Below, piece after piece: positions 52,978 through 62,696 of a stretch of DNA of 64,000 nucleotides. Every line of letters starts with the position of its first letter. Position 1 is the first letter of the stretch. Origin of the DNA: Chlorobiaceae bacterium. GTDB taxonomy: Bacteria; Bacteroidota; Chlorobiia; Chlorobiales; Chlorobiaceae. Below the pieces are notes generated by a model. The model did no database searches. It was not told the origin of the DNA and was given only the letters and a program-made list of their open reading frames with translations. Location of the stretch: NCBI GenBank assembly GCA_013334965.1, contig JAAXWO010000005.1, positions 122,627 through 186,626 on the forward strand, written 5' to 3'. The position numbers and the translations under genes were made by a program.

Positions 52978-54017
52978 TTCCAGTCTCCTTGTTTCAATTG
53001 TTTGGGTTAACTGCACTACATAGCAGACCGGCAAATTGAATAGTACCGGCAACTGCCATAATCATATTCCAGCCTGTCATATCGGTCCGAACGTGAAAAC
53101 ATCAGTAACACATCATCTACCCGGCTTAGAGACGGGAGTTAATCCAACACAGTTTCAATGTCTGGACGAAACACGAAACTTGAGCCGCCACCCTGCGGAA
53201 ACGAGAAGCGCAATCCGGAAGAGGACGGCTGAAACACCGCCTCTCAGAAAGAAAGCTGGTGACCACAATCGAAACCCGGCATCAAGCGGGCACTTCCAAC
53301 TGCTTCAAGCAAATAACTATGGTTCGAAAAGTCGATTCTTTTGGGAACTACCTTTTACTGCGTTACAGCTTTACCAATGGGTAAATCAGGTAAAAAAGAG
53401 GAGAGAACGGGATGAAATAGGAATAACTCTGTTTTAATAATAATACTTTTATCCTGAAAACAAACAAGATTTACAAGAGGCAACGGTAACTGGTGAAAAT
53501 TTGTAACCGCCCCTCCCCCCTGTTTCACGGTTGGATATTTGATAAAAATGATTGATTGACTATTGCATTTTTTTCTACGGTCTCCCATAAATGATGACGG
53601 GAGGCACGTGCATAAATTGTCAAACTTCAACGTTCCAGAGCTGAAATATCCATGTGCACGCATAACTGTTACCGGCATCACTGCATCCGATTGAATGACA
53701 TCAGAAAACAATACCGGTCTTGATTTGCCTCTTACGCGTAACGCGTCACGGGTCACGCGTCACGCCGTCACGGGTTACGCGTCACGCCGTCACGCTGAAA
53801 CGCTGAAACGTGAGCGAACCAGAGCTGAAATTATTTAAAGACCTCATTCGTTGTATATTCATTTTCAAGGTAATTCCCTGATGACGGCAATGCCGTTCTC
53901 CATTTCCTGTTTCATTTACTTTCAGCGATCAATAGCAGATCATCGGCATGGATAACCCATTCACTGCTTTTCAATCGACACATCCGCAACAACGCTTCAG
54001 CTGGGCTACGCCACAAA
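52978..54017. other. 1,040-base region without a gene
   Basis: No credible coding frame on either strand; the two longest open frames (53036-53437 + and 53355-53756 -) overlap each other and have poor composition. The region is relatively AT-rich from 53340 to 53640. Near its right side is a short GC-rich repeat cluster (53734-53810), then the AT-rich upstream region of the histidine kinase. It may hold a decayed gene, a regulatory RNA or simply promoter space. Confidence 0.6.
53734..53810. repeat. Short direct-repeat cluster rich in CGTCACG
   Basis: The 18-base unit ACGCGTCACGCCGTCACG occurs at 53755-53772 and 53777-53794, separated by GGTT; a shorter ACGCGTCACG lies at 53741-53750 and CTGAAACG is repeated at 53795-53810. 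Many units contain TCACG or its relatives, so tandem binding sites are conceivable. Confidence 0.7.
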
Positions 54018-56861
54018 ATGGACAATACAGAGAATTACAATACCCTGAGCAGTTGGAATCAAGGCTCCTGGGAATGGGACCTCGCCTCAGGCAAGCTCTG
54101 TCTGGACTCATATGGATGTGAGCTTTTCGGCCACGCTCCGCAGGAGACACCATTCGACACCAGCCTCCTGAAGTCGATCATACATCCTGATGACCATAAG
54201 CTATTTTTTAATGCTGTTGAACAGCTTTCCCGACACTCAAATAAAGCGTCTACGATAGTCTGCAGGCTGATGCCCAGGAATGAAAACTTGAGATGGGTTG
54301 AGTGCATCATCACCGCGCTGGCATTTGACGACACTGGCAAAGCATCCAAAATCTCAGGCCACTTTATCGACATAACCACACGTAAGGAAGCGGAAATTCA
54401 GCTTCAAACTCTCAACCGCTCCCTTAAGGCAATCAGCTCCTGCAACCAGGCTCTTCTCCGGACAAACGATGAGATGGAGCTGTTGAACGAAATCTGCCGT
54501 ACTGTCGTGGAGATCGGTGGGTATCGAATGGCTTGGGTGGGATATGCACAGGATGATCCTGGAAAAAACGTATTGCCTGTCGCCTGGGCAGGGGTTGAGG
54601 ATGGATATCTTGAGACGCTCCAGATCACCTGGGCAGATAGCGAAAGGGGCCGGGGGCCGTCAGGCACCGCGATTCGTACAGGTCAGGCAAGCGTTGCCAA
54701 TGACATGCAGACCGACCCTCAATTTGGACCATGGAGATCCGAGGCCCTTAAGCGCGGCTTTGCTTCATCGTTGGGCCTGCCGCTGAAAAACGCGAAACAG
54801 GTGTTCGGTGCCTTGATGATCTACGCCACCACCCCGAACGCATTCGATGCAGACGAGATAACACTGCTCACTTCGCTTGCAGACAATCTGGCATACGGCA
54901 TCAACATGCTGCAGAACCGCAAGGAAAAAGAGCGGGCGGAGGAGGCCATGCGCCAAAGCGAAGCCCGATACCGGAGCCTTTTCCAGAACAGGCATACCGT
55001 CATGCTGATTATCGACAAGGAAACCGGAGCGATCATCGACGCCAATCCGGCTGCGATAAACTATTATGGTTACTCACTGGATGAGCTATGCAGGATGAAT
55101 ATCGGACAGATCAACACGCTGACGAAGGAGCAGATACAAACGGAAATGCATCGGGCCCATGAACAGCACTGTAGCTATTTTGCCTTCCAGCACCGCCTGG
55201 CCGACGGTTCAGTCCGCGATGTGGAGGTCGTCAGCGGCCCTATTACTGTCGACGGCAACGCCCTGCTGTATTCGATCGTCAACGACGTCACCGATCGCAA
55301 GCTGTTCCAGGAGCAACTTCTTGAAGGCAGCAAGCGACTGCATTACATCATGAGCGCTACCGATGCAGGGCTCTGGGAGACGAGTACAGGATCAACCCGG
55401 GATATCTGGTCTGACGAAGTATGGGAACTCTACGGACTCGCACCCCAAAGCTGTAAACCCTCATATGAGAACTGGATCAACACCATCATCCCGGAAGACA
55501 GGGAAATGGTAAGGGCTCAAGCTGAAAAGGCGGTTGCAACAAGCTCCGAATTCAACACGATCTATCGGGTACGCGGCAAGGACGGCACTATCCACTGGCT
55601 CCTGTCCAAAGGAACCCCCTTTGCCGATGCCGAAGGCAAGATCCGATTTGTCGGTATCGTCATCGACATAACCGACCGAAAAAAGGAGGAGGAAGCGAAA
55701 CAGCTGCTCGAGGCTCAGCTTCGCAAAGCGCAGCGTCTTGAGACCATCGGCACGCTTGCGGGCGGAATCGCCCACGACTTCAACAACATCCTTACCCCGA
55801 TCCTCGGTTATTCGGAGATGGGCTTGTTAAGCATGCCCCCCGACGAGCCGGTACATGATTATTTCAGCGAAATCATGCATGCCGCCGAGCGGGCACAGAC
55901 CCTGATCGGACAGATCCTTACCTTCAGCAGGGCCCAGGAGGTCACTCCATCAGTCATAAGCGTTAAGTCCGTCGTTTCCGAAGCCCTTAAACTTCTTCGG
56001 CCATCGATACCGGCCACAATCACGATCGAGCAGCATATCGACGACAACTGCAGAAACATCCTGGCCGATCCATCCCAGATCCATCAGATCATCGTCAATC
56101 TTTGCACCAACGCATTCCAGGCTATGGAGGATACGATAGGAGTCATCCGTATTGAGATCAAAGAGATCGCAGTCGACAGGAAACTCCGGATGTCGTTGCC
56201 CAGGCTGGTTGCCGACAGCTATGTGCGTCTCACCATTTCCGATAACGGACCGGGAATGAGTGAAGCGACCATGGAGCGCATATTCGAACCATTCTTCACC
56301 ACCAAAGCCAAAAACAAGGGAACCGGGCTCGGTCTATCGGTGGTTCATGGAATCGTCACCAGCAGCAAAGGAGAAATAACGGTCGACAGCCATCCGGGCA
56401 ACGGTACGACATTCAACATTTATCTTCCGGTTATCGACGCACATGTCAAATTCGTAGAAAACGAAAAGCCTCTTTTGAAAGGCAGCAGCAGCATTTTGTT
56501 TGTCGACGATGAAGAGTCGAGCACCAAAATGATGACTGCGATGCTCTCTAAACTCGGTTTCAGGATAGACACTTCCAATTCACCGATAGAGGCGATTACC
56601 CTTTTCAGAAAAAATCCAGGAAACTTCGACCTTGTCATTACCGACCTGACCATGCCTGAAATGAACGGGACCGCCCTTGCCGCTGAACTTCACCGGATCA
56701 GTCCCCACATGCCGATCATCCTGATGACCGGTTATGATAAAGATCTGGGCAACAGAACCATGCTGCATAAAGTCGGCATATCGAGGATCCTGAAAAAACC
56801 GGCCAAGATGGCGCAACTGGTTTCAACCATCAACGAAGTCATGGCCGAGGGCATAGTTTAA
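54018..56861 (+). CDS. Hybrid sensor histidine kinase: PAS-GAF-PAS-PAS-HisKA-HATPase-REC
   Basis: A 947-residue cytosolic sensor kinase with no membrane segment. Domains in order: PAS fold (about 15-120), GAF (about 135-290, [15 protein letters not shown]), PAS (about 310-430), PAS (about 440-550) and then the kinase. The phosphoacceptor His is in [13 protein letters not shown] near residue 575, the N box in [11 protein letters not shown] near 695, GPGM and [12 protein letters not shown] follow. The C-terminal receiver domain (about 830-947) has [17 protein letters not shown] with the acceptor Asp, and KKPAKM. Soluble multi-PAS hybrids sense internal signals such as redox or light; no partner is adjacent. 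No strong Shine-Dalgarno is visible. Confidence 0.9.
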   Translation: MDNTENYNTLSSWNQGSWEWDLASGKLCLDSYGCELFGHAPQETPFDTSLLKSIIHPDDHKLFFNAVEQLSRHSNKASTIVCRLMPRNENLRWVECIITALAFDDTGKASKISGHFIDITTRKEAEIQLQTLNRSLKAISSCNQALLRTNDEMELLNEICRTVVEIGGYRMAWVGYAQDDPGKNVLPVAWAGVEDGYLETLQITWADSERGRGPSGTAIRTGQASVANDMQTDPQFGPWRSEALKRGFASSLGLPLKNAKQVFGALMIYATTPNAFDADEITLLTSLADNLAYGINMLQNRKEKERAEEAMRQSEARYRSLFQNRHTVMLIIDKETGAIIDANPAAINYYGYSLDELCRMNIGQINTLTKEQIQTEMHRAHEQHCSYFAFQHRLADGSVRDVEVVSGPITVDGNALLYSIVNDVTDRKLFQEQLLEGSKRLHYIMSATDAGLWETSTGSTRDIWSDEVWELYGLAPQSCKPSYENWINTIIPEDREMVRAQAEKAVATSSEFNTIYRVRGKDGTIHWLLSKGTPFADAEGKIRFVGIVIDITDRKKEEEAKQLLEAQLRKAQRLETIGTLAGGIAHDFNNILTPILGYSEMGLLSMPPDEPVHDYFSEIMHAAERAQTLIGQILTFSRAQEVTPSVISVKSVVSEALKLLRPSIPATITIEQHIDDNCRNILADPSQIHQIIVNLCTNAFQAMEDTIGVIRIEIKEIAVDRKLRMSLPRLVADSYVRLTISDNGPGMSEATMERIFEPFFTTKAKNKGTGLGLSVVHGIVTSSKGEITVDSHPGNGTTFNIYLPVIDAHVKFVENEKPLLKGSSSILFVDDEESSTKMMTAMLSKLGFRIDTSNSPIEAITLFRKNPGNFDLVITDLTMPEMNGTALAAELHRISPHMPIILMTGYDKDLGNRTMLHKVGISRILKKPAKMAQLVSTINEVMAEGIV

Positions 56862-56938
56862 CTGGCCGAATCTGGAACACGCGCCCTGTCCTTGCTGCGA
56901 AGTGAATGATGATGATAATCCCCCGCATGGGCGATTAT

Positions 56939-57214
56939 TCATGAGATGATGACGAAATCCCCCAAATCCACCTCGGGCTCCCGAAGCTCTTTCTGAACAG
57001 AGATCACTTTAGATCGCCCGGTACCTTTTATCGCACTCCTGAGAAGCTCATCCAACGCCGTCTCCGGCCCCTGCATGTTGATTTCAACCGTTCCGTCGGT
57101 CCGGTTTCGTACCCACCCGGAAAGGTTCAGCCCTTTTGCCGTCCGGTCAATAAACTTTCTGAACCCAACTCCCTACACAACTCCGGATACAATCAGTTGC
57201 TCCCTTTTCAACAT
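56939..57214 (-). pseudogene. Acylphosphatase gene interrupted by one in-frame TAG
   Basis: Reading from ATG at 57214 gives MLKREQLIVSGVV, then TAG (57173-57175), then GVGFRKFIDRTAKGL and NLSGWVRNRTDGTVEI to a TGA at 56939-56941, 91 residues in all. This is a complete acylphosphatase apart from the stop: the catalytic Arg is in GVGFR and the Asn in WVRN. The stop lies exactly where the family has Gln in VQGVGFR; one C-to-T change would turn CAG into TAG. It may be a fresh nonsense mutation, a sequencing error or suppressed. Acylphosphatases hydrolyse acyl phosphates. Confidence 0.75.
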
Positions 57215-57376
57215 GAAATTTTCGATTTGTTACAGATATATTATCAGCACCAACAGATATCGGCACATTCCCTTATTGAAGAATTCATCTCCGGCATTTC
57301 CCTTATCGCAGGACTCGACGTCACAAAGCAGTCGCCCTGGTCAATCGCCATTTCAGCGGGAAGCGCATTCCTGACG

Positions 57377-57790
57377 CTAACAAAGCTCGGCATTCCAGGT
57401 TATCGCACAGCCAGAACCTTTGAGCATGGCCGCGACGCTGCAATATTTGTCTATTGAAAGCCTGATCGCCTTTTCAAATTCCTCCAGAGTGCAATCAGGG
57501 CTTTTCAGGCGATACCTGACATGAATTGAGGTAAACACTTTAGGATGTTCGTGAGCCCTTTCCGCTTCAAGGCCGGCCTCAATGTTAATCAGCTCCTTTC
57601 TCATTTTTTTGAGAATCGCAATGATATCCATCATTGAGCAGGCAGCAAGAGACTCAAGCAGCACCTCCATTGGGGAGGCGTTTTTGGCCGGCCCTGTAAA
57701 ATCCATCGTTGCATCGAACCTGGTTTTTTGACCATTTTCGTTCAGGCCGACAAGAGGAAATTTCTTGTTGAATTTTACTGTGGCGTGCAT
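57377..57790 (-). CDS. OsmC/YhfA-family protein
   Basis: A 137-residue OsmC-fold protein. SPMEVLLESLAACSMMDIIAILKKMR near residue 40 is the conserved block with the redox Cys, and KYCSVAAMLKGS near 115 the second Cys region. OsmC/Ohr proteins reduce organic hydroperoxides; the YhfA branch is less defined. ATG 57790 is chosen over 57832. It follows thiS on the same strand in the sulfur-related cluster. Confidence 0.85.
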   Translation of the reverse strand: MHATVKFNKKFPLVGLNENGQKTRFDATMDFTGPAKNASPMEVLLESLAACSMMDIIAILKKMRKELINIEAGLEAERAHEHPKVFTSIHVRYRLKSPDCTLEEFEKAIRLSIDKYCSVAAMLKGSGCAITWNAELC

Positions 57791-58107
57791 TTTGTCAGAT
57801 ATTCGATATTGGAAATCACAGCTTTTGCCCATCGACCAAAAACATGTATTAATCCCTGAAAGTATAGTGTCTTGTCAACGGCGGAAGATCTTGTGTCTGT
57901 CAAACATCCCGGGCATGGTGCCTGAGAATGGCAATACATGTTTTTTAAAACCAGAATTACTCAGAAACAGATTATCCGTTCTATTGGAATAATCTATTCT
58001 GAATCCGATTTTTATTTCTATCTGGACATTTCTCATGATAATTTTTCCCCGTCAACACGCGCACAGAAATATCAGCCATTTCATCGTTTAAGCCTCGCCC
58101 GGCAAGG

Positions 58108-58311
58108 TTATCCTCCTCCGGCGAAAATCAATATATCGACATCATCATTATCGTCAAGAATGAATTTATCGCGCTCTTCAGGGCGTACGATTTTTGAGTT
58201 TACAACAACAGCGACCTGCTGGCTGTCAACACCAATGACCGGAAGTAAATCACTGATTGATGACCCATCAGCAACATTCTGCTGCTGACCGTTCAATGTG
58301 ATAGATTTCAT
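58108..58311 (-). CDS. thiS: ThiS-like sulfur carrier protein
   Basis: A 67-residue ubiquitin-like protein starting MKSITLNGQQQNV and ending ILIFAGGG, with the C-terminal Gly-Gly that is adenylated and turned into thiocarboxylate. ThiS donates sulfur for the thiazole of thiamine. ATG 58311 (GGTG upstream) is preferred to GTG 58317. No other thi gene is adjacent, and the C-terminus has three Gly rather than two. The encapsulin operon lies upstream on the same strand. Confidence 0.85.
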   Translation of the reverse strand: MKSITLNGQQQNVADGSSISDLLPVIGVDSQQVAVVVNSKIVRPEERDKFILDDNDDVDILIFAGGG

Positions 58312-58381
58312 GTTCACCAGGCAAAGTTACGTGAGATATAATTGTTTTTTTTCAGGACCCTCAGTCCGGCATCGCCTGCAG

Positions 58382-59011
58382 TTATATATGATATTCGATA
58401 TTTTCGATCAACCCCGACTTTATCGCATACATTACAAGTTCAGGGCTGCTCGATATACCCAGCTTCCGGAAAATGTTTTTTCTGTGCGTCATGACAGTAT
58501 GAAAACTGATCTGCTTTTTGGCCGCAATTTGTTTTGTGGTCAATCCGGTAGCGATCAGGCGAACGATATCGATTTCAGATTTTGTCAAGGATCCTGCAAT
58601 GTCGATGTTGTCTGATTTTTTCAGAAGAATGTCCAGAACAGCTTCCGAATAGTGTTTTATACCCCTCAATGCTTCATCAACAGCCTGAAGAAGCTCTTCC
58701 CTGTCGTCAGTTTTAAGGGAAATATTCCTGATGCCGATATTGTTCAGCTCCTTTATCTGCATCTGGCTGATCATGCCGGTCATGACAAGTACCGGCGTAT
58801 CAGGCGATCTTTTTTTTATTTCAGCCAACTCCGACACCGACATGAAGCCAAACATGGCATAATCGGTGATAATCATCCTGACGCTATTCTTCTGCAGATA
58901 TGCGTGTAATTCATCTCGAGCAGTAGCAACCTGAACGGTATGGCCATGGGAAGTCAACAGGGCTTTCAAGGCATGGTTTGTCAGATACTGTGTATCTGTA
59001 ATGAGAATCAT
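58382..59011 (-). CDS. LuxR/NarL-type response regulator
   Basis: A 209-residue regulator. The receiver domain is at residues 1-120; the likely acceptor Asp is in IITDYAM near residue 50 and LVMTG near 80 is the Thr position, ISLKTD near 98 the Lys. The LuxR helix-turn-helix follows at about 140-200: SLTKSEIDIVRLIATGLTTKQIAAKKQISFHTVMTHRKNIFRKLGI. ATG 59011 gives a canonical start; the frame extends to 59077. It lies 150 bases after the cysteine desulfurase gene, no sensor adjacent. Confidence 0.85.
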   Translation of the reverse strand: MILITDTQYLTNHALKALLTSHGHTVQVATARDELHAYLQKNSVRMIITDYAMFGFMSVSELAEIKKRSPDTPVLVMTGMISQMQIKELNNIGIRNISLKTDDREELLQAVDEALRGIKHYSEAVLDILLKKSDNIDIAGSLTKSEIDIVRLIATGLTTKQIAAKKQISFHTVMTHRKNIFRKLGISSSPELVMYAIKSGLIENIEYHI

Positions 59012-59161
59012 AAGTGTTGTTTTCTGATCGCGTCTGAAACTTCCGATATTTATTAGCACTTCATCACAAGCGGTCATCTCGATGAGTGGCTCAAATTCGA
59101 GCCACCCAACCGATTATTGATGACACCGGACCGTTTGAATTTTCTTTAACAGGTTAGCGTG

Positions 59162-61087
59162 TTACCGTCTCCGGATGCTGCTGACGACATCAGCAAGACG
59201 GTCAATCTCATCCTTGGTATTATAGAAGGCAAGGGATGGCCTCACGGTGCCTTCGACACCGAAACGCCTCAGGGATGGCTGGGTGCAGTGATGCCCCGTG
59301 CGGACGGCAACGCCCTCCCGGTCGAGCAGTCGACCGACCTCGTCGTTTGGAACACCGTCGAGGACAAATGAAAGCACACCGACCTTCTCCCTTGCTGTTC
59401 CGATGAATCGCAAACCGGGAATGACACCGAGCTTTCCTGTCGCATACCGGGTCAGCTCATGCTCATAGCGTGCGATATTTTCGATACCGAGTTTCCTGAC
59501 ATAGTCGAGCGCTGCGCCGAGACCTACGGCATCGCCTATCGAGGGCGTACCTGCTTCAAATTTAGCCGGAGCCTCGTTATAGATGGTTTGCTCGAAACGC
59601 ACATCCTTGATCATGTTGCCCCCGCCCTGCCAGGGAGGCATCTGTTCGAGCAGTTCCCGCTTGGCGTAGAGAGCTCCAATGCCTGTCGGAGCAAAAATCT
59701 TGTGTCCGGAAAAAACGAAGAAATCAGCATCCAGATCCTGGACGTCTACCGGGATATGAGCCACGGACTGGGCACCGTCGATCAGCACCCTCGTGTCATG
59801 GCGTTTCGCAAGCCGAATCATCTCCCGGATCGGTAAAATCGTACCGAGTCCGTTTGATGCCTGCGTAAGTGAAACCAGACGCGTTCGCGGATTGAGCAGT
59901 CGCGTGTACTCCTCCAGGAGAATCTCTCCCCTGTCGTTAACCGGCACGACGCGAATGACCGCTCCTTTTTCCTGGGCAAGCATCTGCCAAGGCACAATGT
60001 TGGCGTGGTGTTCGAGAATCGAAAGAATGATTTCGTCACCGGGTTGGATGAATTTCCTCCCCCAGGTCTGGGCCACCAGGTTGATCCCCTCGGTGGTGCC
60101 ACGGACATAGATGATCTCCGATGTGGAGCCTGCGCCAATAAACTGCCTGATCTTCTCTCGTGCACCTTCATATGCGTCGGTAGCGCGCGCGGCCAGAGTG
60201 TGTGCCCCACGATGGATATTAGAGTTGTCGAGGGTGTAGAACTGTGAAACCGCATTAATGACGCTCAACGGTTTCTGGGTCGTCGCGGCATTGTCCAGCC
60301 AGACAAGGGGCTTGCCGTGAACGTTCTGGTGGAGAACAGGGAAATCCCTGCGAACCGACGTCACATCAAATATTTCGGTTTTCGTGACCGAAGAAACCGG
60401 TTCGTTCAGGAAATAATATGGCCCGGATGAAAAGTCAGAAAAACCGGACGGCAGGTGCTGCGAGTCAACCGGCGCCTGCCCTTCGGCGGCACCGCTGAAT
60501 TTCCTGAAAAGATCCTGTGCGATGCAGTTCCCTTGGGGAAATCCCGGGAGACCTGCGCCACGAAGGAAGTCGAGTGAAAAATTCCCTCCACCTGGATTAC
60601 CTCCGTTCAGCGCATTGATCAACGGTGCCGCGGCAGATGAGATTTCTTCATACGGGTTGTTATTCGGCTGCGGACGGTTCAGAAGCTCGTCAAGACCATA
60701 AGAGCCATTTGCATTGCCCGAATAGGCCTGTTGTTCGGTAAGCCTGTCTGCATGGTGTTCAAGGGGTGCCTCCTTCTGGCCCGCATCGCTTTGAAGAAAA
60801 TAGAAGGCATCACTTTCTGCTCCAGGAACCTCTGCAGGAAACCAGGGCAGGTCAGGTTGCCAATCGAACTGCCTGCCGTCGCCGTAATCGGCCGTATTGA
60901 CATATTGGCCCTGCGCGGTCGAAACTGCCGACTGGGGAGCTTCGTGCAGGTCAGATTCACTTCTCGGCACATTGCCAGCCTCGGGCAGGTCGTTGAACAA
61001 CCGGCTTGCGACCTGGGCGATGAACGTAGGGTTCAGCAGATCTGGAAGGGTTTCTCCGGGAAACGGATGCTGATTGATGTTTGGCAT
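59162..61087 (-). CDS. SufS-like cysteine desulfurase with long N-terminal extension (encapsulin cargo)
   Basis: A 641-residue PLP enzyme that takes sulfur from L-cysteine as persulfide. The SufS-type catalytic domain begins near residue 240: HHANIVPWQ (His361), IDGAQS (Asp437), SGHK with the PLP lysine Lys463, and RTGHHCTQP with the catalytic Cys601. Normal SufS is about 410 residues. The extra N-terminal 240 residues are low-complexity, rich in Pro, Gly, Asn and Gln, with short hydrophobic motifs: LPDLLNP (14-20) and LDELLNR (132-138), FYFL (95-98) and YYFL (224-227). This is the design of cargo-loading domains of cysteine desulfurases packaged by family 2 encapsulins, whose shell gene lies just upstream. 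Confidence 0.9.
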   Translation of the reverse strand: MPNINQHPFPGETLPDLLNPTFIAQVASRLFNDLPEAGNVPRSESDLHEAPQSAVSTAQGQYVNTADYGDGRQFDWQPDLPWFPAEVPGAESDAFYFLQSDAGQKEAPLEHHADRLTEQQAYSGNANGSYGLDELLNRPQPNNNPYEEISSAAAPLINALNGGNPGGGNFSLDFLRGAGLPGFPQGNCIAQDLFRKFSGAAEGQAPVDSQHLPSGFSDFSSGPYYFLNEPVSSVTKTEIFDVTSVRRDFPVLHQNVHGKPLVWLDNAATTQKPLSVINAVSQFYTLDNSNIHRGAHTLAARATDAYEGAREKIRQFIGAGSTSEIIYVRGTTEGINLVAQTWGRKFIQPGDEIILSILEHHANIVPWQMLAQEKGAVIRVVPVNDRGEILLEEYTRLLNPRTRLVSLTQASNGLGTILPIREMIRLAKRHDTRVLIDGAQSVAHIPVDVQDLDADFFVFSGHKIFAPTGIGALYAKRELLEQMPPWQGGGNMIKDVRFEQTIYNEAPAKFEAGTPSIGDAVGLGAALDYVRKLGIENIARYEHELTRYATGKLGVIPGLRFIGTAREKVGVLSFVLDGVPNDEVGRLLDREGVAVRTGHHCTQPSLRRFGVEGTVRPSLAFYNTKDEIDRLADVVSSIRRR

Positions 61088-61166
61088 AGGTGCGTTTGTC
61101 GTTCATGCCATCACATCCCGGTTTGAATCCGGTCGAATGCGATGGCCTGTCGTGTTGTCTTAACGT

Positions 61167-62624
61167 TTATTTTGCTTTTCCGCCACTCTTCCGGTGCTCG
61201 TAATCGTGGTAATACCCTACCTCGACATTTTCGAGCACGCCAAGAGCATCGTCAGTCAGCACTGCCAGCGACGAATACTGGGTCAGCAGGTATGATGCAA
61301 CACCAAGCTTGTCAAGGCCCATCAGGCGGGCTGAAAGACTCGGGCTGATCTCTCCGGGAATGCCTGCCTGGTGGAGTCCGACAACCCCCTGCTCATTCTC
61401 GCCGACGCGCAGCAACAGGATGTTGGTCGTTCCGAGGCCGGACTTGTTGTTCTTGTTGATTTCTATCTTGTCGCACGGAATGATCGGAACACCCCGCCAG
61501 GTGATGACCGGACTGCCGAACAGGTTGAGCGTGACCGGCGGGACGCCTCTCCATGTGCACTCGCGTTCGAACGCGGCGATCGCCCTCGGGTGGGCCAGGA
61601 AGAAGGCCGGTTTTTTCCAGACCAGCGTCAACAGGTCGTCAAGATCGTCGGGGGTCGGCGTGCCGTACCTCGTGCTGATGCGCTGACCGGGATCGGCAGA
61701 GTGCAACAGGCCGAACTCGCGGTTATTGATGAACTCCCACTCCTGACGCTCCCTGATCCCGTCGATGGTGAGGCGCATCTGCTGCTCGATCTGGTTGTGC
61801 GGATCGTTGTAGAGGTCCGATACCCTGGTATGCACTCGCACAACCGTCTGAATGGCGTGCAGTGAGTACTCGCGAGGTTTGTTCGAGTAATCGACGTAGG
61901 TCTCCGGGATTTCTACATCCTCGGCGAATCCTGACACCAGGTCGATATGTTTTTCGCCATGCTTGTTGACTGTCGAACGGATTTTCAGGTACTCGTCCAC
62001 CGCGGTCTTGAACGACTCCCGGTAGGCTGGCGCTTCACGGAACAGCTGCTCAACCTCCTTGCTCGAAACCGAAAAAATCGAGCCCGGGGTAATCGTGCGA
62101 ATGGTTACGGAGGATGGCTTGTCGGAAACCAGCTCCTCCTCGCCGAAATATTCACCCTGCGAAAGGAGCGCAATGCGCAGGTCTTCGCCATGAAGGCCCT
62201 TGCTCAGGATTTCGATCTGGCCATGCGCTATGATAAACAGCTTGTGGCGGTCTTCGCCCTCCAGGATCAGGGTGCTGCCCAGCTCAGCCTCTTCAAGCAC
62301 GAATTTCTTTGCCAATCCTGCGATGACTTCGTCTTCGAGGGTCGAGAAAAGCGGAATGCTTTTCAGTGATTCAGGCCTGAACGAAGGAATTCCCCTGTGG
62401 AAATCGATCCCGATCCTCTCGGGTTTCTGCAGTTCTATCTTGGTGCGGTTGACCCGATAGGTGCCCGAAGCGACGTGGACCCACGGAAGCAGTTTGAGCA
62501 GCCATCTCGGGGTGATCGACATCATCTGGGGCACGGTCTTGGTCGTGTTGGCCAGATTCCTTGCCACGGTTGTGGTCACACTGCGCTGCAGCAGACTGTT
62601 GGATTCGGGTAGTGAGTTTGCCAT
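61167..62624 (-). CDS. Family 2B encapsulin shell protein with inserted cyclic-nucleotide-binding domain
   Basis: A 485-residue SrpI-like encapsulin that would self-assemble into a nanocompartment. Residues 1-65 form the N-terminal arm ([21 protein letters not shown]). Residues 85-215 are a cNMP-binding (CAP_ED) domain inserted into the shell sequence: [59 protein letters not shown]. The HK97-type fold continues at 235-470 with [86 protein letters not shown]. The insertion defines family 2B; 2A (SrpI) lacks it. Cargo gene (cysteine desulfurase) lies 79 bases downstream, acetyltransferase gene upstream. Confidence 0.92.
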   Translation of the reverse strand: MANSLPESNSLLQRSVTTTVARNLANTTKTVPQMMSITPRWLLKLLPWVHVASGTYRVNRTKIELQKPERIGIDFHRGIPSFRPESLKSIPLFSTLEDEVIAGLAKKFVLEEAELGSTLILEGEDRHKLFIIAHGQIEILSKGLHGEDLRIALLSQGEYFGEEELVSDKPSSVTIRTITPGSIFSVSSKEVEQLFREAPAYRESFKTAVDEYLKIRSTVNKHGEKHIDLVSGFAEDVEIPETYVDYSNKPREYSLHAIQTVVRVHTRVSDLYNDPHNQIEQQMRLTIDGIRERQEWEFINNREFGLLHSADPGQRISTRYGTPTPDDLDDLLTLVWKKPAFFLAHPRAIAAFERECTWRGVPPVTLNLFGSPVITWRGVPIIPCDKIEINKNNKSGLGTTNILLLRVGENEQGVVGLHQAGIPGEISPSLSARLMGLDKLGVASYLLTQYSSLAVLTDDALGVLENVEVGYYHDYEHRKSGGKAK

Positions 62625-62696
62625 TGGTAATGATTTGGTTACGGTTGTTTGAATAAACCAGTGATAACTTCCTGAGTATTTTCGAAAAGGCTCTCT

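Noticed and set aside
53036..53756. Open frames of 133 residues on each strand in the long intergenic region
   Set aside because: They overlap each other, have poor amino-acid composition, no domain similarity I can see and no ribosome binding site.
56914..56938. Hairpin after the hybrid kinase (GATAATC with GATTATC-like arm)
   Set aside because: A mismatch splits the stem and no T tract follows, so I did not list it as a terminator.
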